This document shows, in pieces, positions 1 through 7,447 of a DNA stretch of 55,974 nucleotides (its first letter is position 1; every line of letters starts with the position of its first letter). The translations under genes and the position numbers were made by a program. Below the pieces are notes generated by a model, which was given only the letters and a program-made list of their open reading frames with translations, searched no databases and was not told the origin of the DNA. The stretch covers positions 1 to 55,974 of the forward strand of contig CAZCLA010000020.1 of NCBI GenBank assembly GCA_964499285.1, read 5' to 3'. This DNA comes from JAGFIY01 sp964499285 (GTDB lineage Bacteria; Bacteroidota; Ignavibacteria; Ignavibacteriales; Melioribacteraceae).

Positions 1-98
1 GCTAATTCTATTTCTTTTCTTCCCCACTCGGCTAAAGAAATATCTTTAACTTTATATGGGATATATTCAACATTTGATTTTGCTGCTACTTCACTCAT
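1..98 (-). CDS. ahcY: Adenosylhomocysteinase, N-terminal fragment (runs off the window)
   Basis: Only the first 32 codons are inside the window. The reading begins MSEVAAKSNVEYIPYKVKD and continues DISLAEWGRKEIELA, the typical start of S-adenosylhomocysteine hydrolase, which splits SAH into adenosine and homocysteine in the cytoplasmic methyl cycle. The ATG at 98-96 has an AAGGAG ribosome site just upstream. It lies 10 bases after metK on the same strand, so the two consecutive methyl-cycle enzymes are probably co-transcribed. The assignment rests on a short N-terminus plus the metK neighbour; the catalytic part is outside. Confidence 0.8.
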   Translation of the reverse strand, partial: MSEVAAKSNVEYIPYKVKDISLAEWGRKEIEL

Positions 99-108
99 TT
101 TTACTCCT

Positions 109-1248
109 TTATTTTGCGTACTTCTTAAATGTATCTACTAAATCCAACTTTTCCCAAGAAAACTCTTTTCTTCCGAAGTGTCCGTAGGCTGCAGTTTTTT
201 GATAGATCGGTTTTCTTAAGTCTAATCTTTTAATTATTCCTTTGGGTGTTAAATCAACTGTTTTTTCAATCATCTTTGCTAACTTATCGTCCGACATAAC
301 GCCCGTCCCTTTGGTATCAACATAAATAGAAACGGGTTTAGCAACACCGATAGCATAAGCAAGTTGAACCAAACATTCTTTTGCAAGTTTTGCTGCGACA
401 ATGTTTTTTGCAATGTGTCTTGCGGCATAAGTTGCGCTTCTGTCAACTTTGCTTGGGTCTTTTCCGGAAAAAGCACCGCCTCCGTGAGGTGCCCATCCGC
501 CGTATGTATCCACAATAATTTTTCTTCCGGTTAAACCGCTATCTCCGTGAGGACCTCCTATCTCAAATCGTCCTGTCGGATTAACATAATACTTTGTTTT
601 GTTATCTAGGTATTTAGCAGGAATAACTTTTGCTATAACATGTTTTTTTACATCCGATTCTATTTTTTTCTGTGAAACGTTTCCATCATGTTGAGTTGAA
701 ACAACAACAGCTTCAACTCTTTTCGGTTTTCCTTTTTCATCATATTCGATGGTCACTTGAGATTTTGAATCAGGTCTTAGGTAAGGCATTAATTTTGGAT
801 TTCTTTTACGAATATCCGAAAGTTTTTTAACAAGTTTGTGGGAATAAACAATTGGCATGGGCATAAGTTCGGGAGTTTGATCGCAAGCATATCCGAACAT
901 AATTCCTTGATCGCCGGCACCGCCTTTATCGACACCCATGGCAATGTCCGGTGATTGAGAATGAATCGAATTTAACACACCGCAGGATTCGGAATCAAAT
1001 TTATATTCTGCCTTGGTATAACCAATTTCTCTAATTGTTTTTCTTACAACATCTTCAACATCTATGTATGCTTTTGTTGTTACTTCGCCTCCAACAACAA
1101 CAAGCCCGGTTGTTACAAATGTTTCGCATGCAACTCTTGCGTTGGGATCTTGAGCAAATATTGCATCAAGAACACCGTCAGAAATTGCATCGCATACCTT
1201 ATCCGGATGTCCTTCCGAAACGGATTCGGATGTAAAAAAGTATGACAT
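109..1248 (-). CDS. metK: S-adenosylmethionine synthase
   Basis: Makes S-adenosylmethionine from methionine and ATP in the cytoplasm. The 379 residues match the usual family length. Family motifs are all visible: the N-terminal SESVSEGHPDKVCD stretch with the catalytic GHPDK (residues 13-17), the ATP-binding GAGDQGIMFGYA stretch at about 110-121, and the glycine-rich GGGAFSGKDPSKVDRS loop at about 257-272. The gene sits 16 bases downstream of the nucleotidyltransferase gene and 10 bases upstream of ahcY, so a minus-strand operon is likely. No SAM riboswitch fits in the 16-base gap. The call is secure from motifs alone. Confidence 0.97.
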   Translation of the reverse strand: MSYFFTSESVSEGHPDKVCDAISDGVLDAIFAQDPNARVACETFVTTGLVVVGGEVTTKAYIDVEDVVRKTIREIGYTKAEYKFDSESCGVLNSIHSQSPDIAMGVDKGGAGDQGIMFGYACDQTPELMPMPIVYSHKLVKKLSDIRKRNPKLMPYLRPDSKSQVTIEYDEKGKPKRVEAVVVSTQHDGNVSQKKIESDVKKHVIAKVIPAKYLDNKTKYYVNPTGRFEIGGPHGDSGLTGRKIIVDTYGGWAPHGGGAFSGKDPSKVDRSATYAARHIAKNIVAAKLAKECLVQLAYAIGVAKPVSIYVDTKGTGVMSDDKLAKMIEKTVDLTPKGIIKRLDLRKPIYQKTAAYGHFGRKEFSWEKLDLVDTFKKYAK

Positions 1249-1264
1249 TATTTTTCCTCTATAG

Positions 1265-2245
1265 TTAGTTTATAAAATCTATTTGAGACGAATCACCGGC
1301 GTTAAGAGTGTTCAGTCTTCCTTTAATCAACGCGCTGCTTCCGATTATCGAGTTCTGGAGCAGCGATCTTTTCACTACCGAATCCGCACCGATTATCGAG
1401 TTTTTAATTATGCAGTCCTCGACCTCACAATTTTCAGAAATCGTAGTGTTTGGTCCGATAACTGAGTTTTTTACAACGGCACTTTCCGCAATAAAAACCG
1501 GGGGATTGATTACAACGTTTTCAAATTTTTTTGACGATCCATTTTTAGATAATAAATACCTATTTGTTGAAAGAAGTGTTTCCGGTTTGCCGCAGTCATA
1601 CCAGCCTTCAACCGAAAACGTAGTTATTCGTTCACCTTTTTCTATCATAAGCTGGAGTGCGTCGGTGAGCTGATATTCACCGTTTGTTTTAATTTCTTTT
1701 TCAAAGAGTTCGTTTAAGCAACCCTTTAATACATCCGGATTAGTGATGTAATACAAACCAACGAGCGCAAGGTTGGAAACCGGTTCTTGAGGTTTTTCAA
1801 TCAATTTTTTTATGTAACCGTCTTCAACCACAGCTACGCCGAATCTTCTTGGATCATCAACTGTTTTTGTGCCTAATGAATTCATCTTTTTCTTGAACAC
1901 GTGTTTTAGTTCAACATCAAAAATTGTATCGCCAAGAATTATAAATATTTCGTCATCATCAAAAGTAGGCGCCGCAACATGAATTGCGTGACCAAGCCCG
2001 AGCATTTCCTCCTGCTTAACAAAATCGGATTTCAATTGCGGGTATTTTTTCGTGACATAATCAATAACCTTGTCGCCCAGATAACCGATAATAAACGTCG
2101 CTTTGTTAACTCCTTCATCAAGAAGTTTTTCAATAATATGTGCGATGATCGGCTTACCGCCTACGTTCAACAAAACTTTAGGCAGTGAATATGTATGCGG
2201 CTGCAACCGCTTTCCTAATCCGGCAACCGGAATAATTGCACGCAA
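1265..2245 (-). CDS. Sugar-1-phosphate nucleotidyltransferase with left-handed beta-helix tail
   Basis: A 326-residue member of the NTP-transferase family, which joins a sugar-1-phosphate to a nucleoside triphosphate to give an NDP-sugar for cell-envelope polysaccharide. The N-terminus MRAIIPVAGLGKRLQPHTYS carries the GxGxRL nucleotide-binding signature, followed by SLPKVLLNVGGKPII; GDTIFD near residue 105 is the metal-binding region and the FxVEGWYDCGKPETLL region (about 215-230) is typical of thymidylyl- or uridylyl-transferases. From about residue 245 hexapeptide-like repeats (VIGPNTTISENCEVEDCIIKN) form a beta-helix, as in long RfbA-like or archaeal bifunctional enzymes. Substrate cannot be told from sequence. 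First gene of the metK-ahcY run. Confidence 0.85.
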   Translation of the reverse strand: MRAIIPVAGLGKRLQPHTYSLPKVLLNVGGKPIIAHIIEKLLDEGVNKATFIIGYLGDKVIDYVTKKYPQLKSDFVKQEEMLGLGHAIHVAAPTFDDDEIFIILGDTIFDVELKHVFKKKMNSLGTKTVDDPRRFGVAVVEDGYIKKLIEKPQEPVSNLALVGLYYITNPDVLKGCLNELFEKEIKTNGEYQLTDALQLMIEKGERITTFSVEGWYDCGKPETLLSTNRYLLSKNGSSKKFENVVINPPVFIAESAVVKNSVIGPNTTISENCEVEDCIIKNSIIGADSVVKRSLLQNSIIGSSALIKGRLNTLNAGDSSQIDFIN

Positions 2246-2340
2246 TCAACAACTCCATTTTTTTTAAGATTTCAATTTAATTATTACCTTAAGTATTATC
2301 AAATAAACAAGTTAGCAAAATAACCAAGAGTCAAAGCGTA

Positions 2341-3120
2341 ATGAAAATCAAAAACAGAATAACGGAACTGTTCAATATCGAATATCCTATCATTCAGGCA
2401 GGTATGGTATGGGTTAGCGGCTGGAAACTTGCCTCGGCAGTTTCTAACAGCGGGGGATTGGGAATTATAGGTGCAGGTTCTATGAAACCGGATTTACTGA
2501 GTGAACATATCCAAAAATGTAAAAATACTACAAGCAAACCTTTTGCAGTTAATCTTCCGATGCTCAGAAAAGATGCCGATGAATTAGTTGAGACAATTAT
2601 TAAAGAAGAAGTAAAAATTGTTTTTTCATCCGCAGGTCATCCCGGAAAGTATATTGAAAAATTTAAGAATAATCGGATAACGGTTGTGCATGTTGTGTCT
2701 TCGGTTAAACAGGGGAAAAAATCTGAGGAAGTTGGCTGTGATGCAGTTGTTGGCGAAGGAGTTGAAGCAGGCGGACATAATGGGCTTGATGAAATAACGA
2801 CATTTTGTTTAATACCTCAACTTGCTGATAGTTTGACGATACCCGTTATTGCAGCAGGAGGTATTTCGGATGGAAGAGGAATAGCCGCAGCGCTGGCTTT
2901 GGGGGCNNNNNNNNNNNNNNNNNNNNNNNNNNNNNNNNNNNNNNNNNNNNNNNNNNNNNNNNNNNNNNNNNNNNNNNNNNNNNNNNNNNNNNNNNNNNNN
3001 NNNNNNATGATGGAAGCGGGTCAAGGAAGCGGTTTGATTAAAGATGTTCCTACTGTTAAAGATTTGTTCGGTGTCTTAATAAAACAGTATGATGATGTAA
3101 TAGAAAAATTTTATCATTAG
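2341..3120 (+). CDS. Nitronate monooxygenase / FabK-like flavoprotein, interrupted by assembly gap
   Basis: The start MKIKNRITELFNIEYPIIQAG followed by GMVWVSGWKLASAVSNSGGLGIIGAGS is the FMN-binding barrel of the 2-nitropropane dioxygenase family (nitronate monooxygenase or FabK enoyl reductase). GVEAGGHNG near residue 141 contains the catalytic His of nitronate monooxygenases, and PVIAAGGISDGRGIAAALALG is the phosphate-binding strand. The frame then enters 100 N and resumes with a family-like tail, MMEAGQGSGLIKDVPTVKDL. Relatives usually have about 75-90 residues between these two blocks, but only 33 are allowed here, so the real gap is probably longer than drawn. Divergent from the nucleotidyltransferase gene. 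Confidence 0.8.
   Translation: MKIKNRITELFNIEYPIIQAGMVWVSGWKLASAVSNSGGLGIIGAGSMKPDLLSEHIQKCKNTTSKPFAVNLPMLRKDADELVETIIKEEVKIVFSSAGHPGKYIEKFKNNRITVVHVVSSVKQGKKSEEVGCDAVVGEGVEAGGHNGLDEITTFCLIPQLADSLTIPVIAAGGISDGRGIAAALALGXXXXXXXXXXXXXXXXXXXXXXXXXXXXXXXXXXMMEAGQGSGLIKDVPTVKDLFGVLIKQYDDVIEKFYH
2907..3006. other. Assembly gap of 100 N inside the nitronate monooxygenase-like gene
   Basis: Exactly 100 N, the usual placeholder for a scaffold gap of unknown size. That the reading frame is preserved on both sides is a chance of the placeholder length and should not be read as the true size. Confidence 0.97.
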
Positions 3121-3277
3121 TTGCATAATGCACGTTTCAAGTAAAAGAATTGAATGGAGATGATGTAATTGGTTTTTAAATAAATATGACCTCTTATCAA
3201 ATAGTTACGCATATATTCATTAAGTTTTTTCTGATCGATCTTTATTATATTTGACGAAAGATAATTTTACTTATTTA

Positions 3278-4006
3278 ATGATTGAAATAAAGAATATTCA
3301 CAAAAGCTTTGAGGACAATTTTGTCCTCGGCGGCGTTGACTTAAAAATCGAAACAGGCGAAGCAATTGCCGTCATAGGAAGAAGCGGCTGCGGAAAAAGT
3401 GTTCTGCTTAAATTAATTGTTGGATTGCTTTCCCCGGATAAAGGTGAAATTTACGTTGACGAAAAACTTGTATTTGGTCTAAAAGACAAGGAGCTTTATA
3501 ATCTTCGCAGACGCTTCGGTTATCTTTTTCAAGGAGCCGCTTTGTTTGATTCTTTAACAGTTGAAGAAAATATTTCTCTACCGATTGTCGAAAACAACTC
3601 CGCTTATTCAGTCTCTGAACTCAAAAAAAATGTGGCTGAAAAATTGGAGTTAGTTGGCTTACCCGGAATTGAAAAACTTAAACCGAGCGAACTTTCGGGG
3701 GGAATGAAAAAACGTGTGGGACTCGCACGGGCATTGATAAATAATCCTGATTACATTTTGTATGACGAACCTACAACCGGACTCGATCCGATTTCATCCG
3801 ATGTGATAGATGAATTGATAACAAACTTAAAAGAATCGTTAAACGCTACATCTATTGTTGTAACTCATGATATGTACACAGTCAAAAATGCCGTGGATAG
3901 AATTGCTATGCTTCACGACGGTATAATTTATTTTGATGGAACTGCAGATGAAATGCAGAAATCTGACGATAAAGTGATTAAAGAGTTTATAAAACGCACT
4001 GCATAA
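3278..4006 (+). CDS. ABC transporter ATP-binding protein, MlaF/Ttg2A type
   Basis: ATPase subunit of a lipid-asymmetry or organic-solvent-tolerance type ABC importer on the inner membrane. Counting from the ATG at 3278: Walker A GRSGCGKS at 34-41, Q-loop FQGAALF at 84-90, signature LSGGMKKRVGLARA at 139-152, Walker B LYDEPTTGLDP at 161-171, and switch His in THD at 197. The MKKRVGLARA signature is characteristic of MlaF-like proteins. A TTG at 3251 would add nine residues but has no better ribosome site and lies before the conserved MIEIKNIHKSF start. No MlaE permease or MlaD neighbour is present; the next gene is radA, one base downstream, so it is an orphan ATPase here. Confidence 0.85.
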   Translation: MIEIKNIHKSFEDNFVLGGVDLKIETGEAIAVIGRSGCGKSVLLKLIVGLLSPDKGEIYVDEKLVFGLKDKELYNLRRRFGYLFQGAALFDSLTVEENISLPIVENNSAYSVSELKKNVAEKLELVGLPGIEKLKPSELSGGMKKRVGLARALINNPDYILYDEPTTGLDPISSDVIDELITNLKESLNATSIVVTHDMYTVKNAVDRIAMLHDGIIYFDGTADEMQKSDDKVIKEFIKRTA

Positions 4007-4007
4007 A

Positions 4008-5357
4008 ATGTCAAAAACAAAAATTAAATACATTTGCTCAAATTGCGGTTATGAAACTTTGAAGTGGCTGGGCAAATGTCCTTCCTGCAATGAGTGGAAT
4101 ACTTTTTCTGAAGAACTTGTTGAGGAACGAAGAGGACGACGAATTAAGAAACACGAGACCGCTGTTTCGAAATTATCGGATATTTCTCATGAAGAGGATC
4201 AACGAATAAAAACCGGAATTGATGAGTTCGATAGAGTCCTCGGCGGCGGATTAATGCCGGGATCAGTTACTTTGTTGGGCGGTGACCCGGGAATCGGAAA
4301 ATCTACTTTAGTCATTCAAGCTGCCGCCAAGATTAACAATACCGTGCTATATGTTACCGGAGAGGAGTCCGTAAAGCAGATCAACATAAGAGCAAAACGG
4401 CTCGGACTTGAATCGGAGGATCTGCTTCTTCTATCTGAAACTGATCTTACAATAATAAAAGATGCAATAAAAAAGAATGATCCTTTTGTTGTAATTATTG
4501 ATTCCATCCAAACAGTTTACGATCCCGATCTTGAGAATTCGCCAGGGACAATAACCCAGATTAGAGAGTCAACAGCCGAGCTTCTGCAGCTTGCCAAAGG
4601 AACAAACTGCTCAATAATAATTATAGGGCATGTTACGAAAGATGGTTTTATTGCGGGACCTAAAGTGTTAGAACATATTGTTGATACTGTTCTGCAATTT
4701 GAAGGTGAAAAGAATTATTCCTATAGAATTTTAAGAGCGCAGAAAAATCGTTTCGGAAGCACAAACGAAATCGGTGTTTTTGATATGCGAGATGACGGGC
4801 TTCACGAAGTGAAAAATCCTTCGGAAATCTTTATAGGTGAAAGAGAAAAGGAAATAAGCGGTTCGATAATTACTTCGTCAATTGAGGGTACAAGACCTGT
4901 TCTTCTTGAAGTGCAGGCACTGGTTACCCCATCGCATTTTGGAAATCCACAAAGGGTTGCAACCGGATTTGATTACAGAAGATTATCAATTTTACTTGCA
5001 GTTCTCGAAAAGCGGGCAGCTCTGAGACTTTCGAGCAGCAACGTTTTTTTGAATATGGCGGGGGGAATTAAAATTGAAGAACCTGCGATAGATCTTGCCG
5101 TTTGCTGTGCGATTGCCTCTTCACTAAAAAATATAAGTGCTTCGTCGGGATTCGTTGTTGTTGGTGAAGTAGGACTAGGCGGAGAGGTGCGAAGCGTTAA
5201 CCACATCGAAAAGAGGATTCAAGAGGCGGAAAAGCTTGGATTTGAACAGATCATATTACCGAAGAGCAATTTAAAATCCGTATCCAATAAGAATAGAATA
5301 AAGATACATCCTGTTGAAAATATTCTAGAAGCAATTCAATTGACTATAGGCGAATGA
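4008..5357 (+). CDS. radA: DNA repair protein RadA
   Basis: A branch-migration helicase of recombinational repair, 449 residues, the standard length. The N-terminal zinc finger has four cysteines (10, 13, 24, 27). The RecA-like core has Walker A GGDPGIGKST at 91-100 and the RadA-specific KNRFG motif at 246-250. The C-terminal Lon-protease-like domain starts around residue 280 and ends in LGGEVRSVNHIEKRIQEA. The ATG follows the stop of the ABC ATPase gene by one base, so translation is probably coupled although no functional link is evident. It ends three bases before the convergent aminotransferase gene. Confidence 0.96.
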   Translation: MSKTKIKYICSNCGYETLKWLGKCPSCNEWNTFSEELVEERRGRRIKKHETAVSKLSDISHEEDQRIKTGIDEFDRVLGGGLMPGSVTLLGGDPGIGKSTLVIQAAAKINNTVLYVTGEESVKQINIRAKRLGLESEDLLLLSETDLTIIKDAIKKNDPFVVIIDSIQTVYDPDLENSPGTITQIRESTAELLQLAKGTNCSIIIIGHVTKDGFIAGPKVLEHIVDTVLQFEGEKNYSYRILRAQKNRFGSTNEIGVFDMRDDGLHEVKNPSEIFIGEREKEISGSIITSSIEGTRPVLLEVQALVTPSHFGNPQRVATGFDYRRLSILLAVLEKRAALRLSSSNVFLNMAGGIKIEEPAIDLAVCCAIASSLKNISASSGFVVVGEVGLGGEVRSVNHIEKRIQEAEKLGFEQIILPKSNLKSVSNKNRIKIHPVENILEAIQLTIGE

Positions 5358-5359
5358 TT

Positions 5360-6574
5360 TTATCTTGCAAGTATTTTATTGACCGCAATTTTTAACCGCC
5401 TCACAGCTTCTTCTAAGTTATCCATTGATGTGGCAAAACTCATTCTCAAATATCCTTCGGCTCCGAATGCACTGCCGGGCACAGTTGCTATCTTTGCTTC
5501 GTAAAGTAAATACATCGCGAAATCGAAAGAGGAATCTACTTTAAGCACATCCGTTGAATGATGAAACAATTTGCTTATATCGGGAAAGAGATAAAATGCG
5601 CCTTCCGGTTTATCGCAGCTAATTCCTTCTAGTTTGTTTAATTCCTCATGAAAAAAGTTGCGGCGCACTTCAAATTCCTTACGCATAAATTCGACAGCGT
5701 CTTGCGGGCCAGTAATAGCTTCAATTGCAGCTTGCTGTGCAATCGCATTTGCATGTGAGGTTGAATGACTCTGCAGTTTGTTTATTCCTTCGACAATGTT
5801 TTTCTGTGCCGCTGTATAACCGATTCTCCAGCCAGTCATCGCATACGCTTTTGAGACGCCGTTAATCAGAACGGTTCGCTTTTTGATTTCATCGCCCAAA
5901 CTTGCGAAACTTACGAACTCAAAATCATCATAAGTGAGTTTTTCGTAAATCTCATCTGCTATAACAAAAATGTGATGCTTTAAAACTATCTCGGCTATTT
6001 GTTCAAGCTCTTTTTCTGTATAAGCCGAACCGGTCGGGTTGGAAGGGTTGCATAAAATCAAAGCTCTTGTGTACGGAGTTATAGCTTCGGTCAATTGTTT
6101 GGGAGTTATTTTAAATCCGGATTCTCTTGTTGTCGGAATTATAACTGCTTCGCCATGTGCAAGCGTTACCATTTGCGGATAAGAAACCCAGTAAGGTGCC
6201 GGGATAATAACTTCGTCATCTACGTGAACAGTTGACATTATTGTATTATAAACCGATTGTTTTGCTCCGTTTGATACAATTATCTCATCGATATCATAAT
6301 TAAGATTATGATCTCTTTTCAAACTTTTCGAAATAGCTTTACGAAGTTCAATTGTGCCGGCGTTGATTGTGTACTTTGTATGATTATCGTCAATGGCTTT
6401 TTTTGCCGCATCCTTAATATTTTGGGGAGTCGGGAAATCGGGTTCGCCCACACTCAGATCAATTATGTTTTCGCCTCCGGCTCGCATCATTTTTGCTTCT
6501 GCGGCAATCCGCATAGTCGGCGAAACGCCTACTTTATCTATTCTCTTTCCTACGGAAAGTTCGCTTATTCTCAT
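5360..6574 (-). CDS. aspC: Pyridoxal-phosphate aminotransferase, aspartate aminotransferase type Ib
   Basis: A class I fold-type aminotransferase of 404 residues, which transfers the amino group between aspartate (or a related amino acid) and 2-oxoglutarate. SVGEPDFPTP at 41-50 binds substrate, SNGAKQSVYN at 101-110 begins the cofactor pocket, NPSNPTG at 176-182 is the conserved PLP-contact loop, and SKAYAMTGWRIGY carries the Schiff-base lysine at 242. The sequence resembles the thermophile type I-gamma aspartate/prephenate aminotransferases, so prephenate activity is possible. It stands alone on the minus strand, converging on radA. Confidence 0.9.
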   Translation of the reverse strand: MRISELSVGKRIDKVGVSPTMRIAAEAKMMRAGGENIIDLSVGEPDFPTPQNIKDAAKKAIDDNHTKYTINAGTIELRKAISKSLKRDHNLNYDIDEIIVSNGAKQSVYNTIMSTVHVDDEVIIPAPYWVSYPQMVTLAHGEAVIIPTTRESGFKITPKQLTEAITPYTRALILCNPSNPTGSAYTEKELEQIAEIVLKHHIFVIADEIYEKLTYDDFEFVSFASLGDEIKKRTVLINGVSKAYAMTGWRIGYTAAQKNIVEGINKLQSHSTSHANAIAQQAAIEAITGPQDAVEFMRKEFEVRRNFFHEELNKLEGISCDKPEGAFYLFPDISKLFHHSTDVLKVDSSFDFAMYLLYEAKIATVPGSAFGAEGYLRMSFATSMDNLEEAVRRLKIAVNKILAR

Positions 6575-6664
6575 ATTGGTTCTTTAATTAAGTGGTTGGA
6601 AAAATAAGTCGCAATATAATGTTTGCGAGTCTAACTCAAAACGATAAACTACTTTTTACTGAAT

Positions 6665-7447
6665 TTATTTATTAGCATCAAAATAATTGATTGCATCATC
6701 ACGACTGCCAAAAATTTTAAACACTTTATCCATATATGTAATCATAAATAAAGTTGAAGAGTGCTCCTCATCATAAATCAAAACAATTTCGCCTTCTTCA
6801 TCTGACATACTTTTATGCGATTTTACAAGGACACCGAGAAAGGTCGAATCGATAATGCTGCAATTTGAAAGATCGACAACTATTTTTCTGCTGCCTTCTT
6901 TTATAGAATTCATCATGTAATTCAGGAAGGGTTTGGAGTGACTCAAAACTGCTTTTTTTAAGTTGACGCTTATTATAAGGATTCCGTTTACAGATTTATT
7001 TGTGAAGTTTTCAGTTGACTTAAGCGGTGACTGCAAAGCCGGTTGAGTTCCGTCGTTTTTTGACCTGTAAAGTTTATTTGATTTTGCTCCGAGATTTTCA
7101 AGTTTTGTTTCTACTATTTCTCGGGGTTTTTCGTGGAGAAAGATTTCCAACATTATACCCGGTTTTATGGAGATTGCTTTATAAATTCGTTTTGTGTCTG
7201 CTTGAACAGCATCGAGTCCGAAATAATTTTTTTCCTCGATTGTTTTAATTTCCTCTTTCCTTGTGAGAATTACTTCTCCTTCAACCACGAAAAATATAGA
7301 GTTCGCAACTTCTCCGGGGCGGAAAAGTATTTGATTTTTTTGAACGTGACGAAGATTTGTACGTACACCTTCAAGATCAAGTTTGGTGATATCGGTTTTC
7401 GATTTATCTATTGATCGTATATGTTGAATAAGTTCGTCTCGCGTCAT
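6665..7447 (-). CDS. Cyclic-nucleotide-binding domain fused to STAS domain (anti-sigma antagonist-like)
   Basis: A 260-residue two-domain signalling protein. Residues about 28-115 look like a cNMP-binding beta-roll (QILFRPGEVANSIFFVVEGEVIL). Residues about 150-258 look like a STAS domain; the strand RKIVVDLSNCSIIDSTFLGVLVKS places Ser201 where SpoIIAA-type proteins carry the serine that is phosphorylated by a kinase and dephosphorylated by a SpoIIE-type phosphatase. The start codon overlaps the stop of the upstream TPR-SpoIIE gene (ATGA), so the phosphatase and its likely target are translationally coupled. The ligand of the N-terminal domain is unknown. Confidence 0.8.
   Translation of the reverse strand: MTRDELIQHIRSIDKSKTDITKLDLEGVRTNLRHVQKNQILFRPGEVANSIFFVVEGEVILTRKEEIKTIEEKNYFGLDAVQADTKRIYKAISIKPGIMLEIFLHEKPREIVETKLENLGAKSNKLYRSKNDGTQPALQSPLKSTENFTNKSVNGILIISVNLKKAVLSHSKPFLNYMMNSIKEGSRKIVVDLSNCSIIDSTFLGVLVKSHKSMSDEEGEIVLIYDEEHSSTLFMITYMDKVFKIFGSRDDAINYFDANK

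Noticed and set aside
1249..1264. Possible SAM riboswitch before metK
   Set aside because: Only 16 bases separate metK from the upstream gene, too short for any known SAM riboswitch.
1308..1673. Plus-strand 121-codon frame inside the nucleotidyltransferase gene
   Set aside because: Antisense shadow of a hexapeptide-repeat region.
3251..3277. TTG start extending the MlaF-like protein by nine residues
   Set aside because: No ribosome site and outside the conserved start; the ATG at 3278 fits the family.
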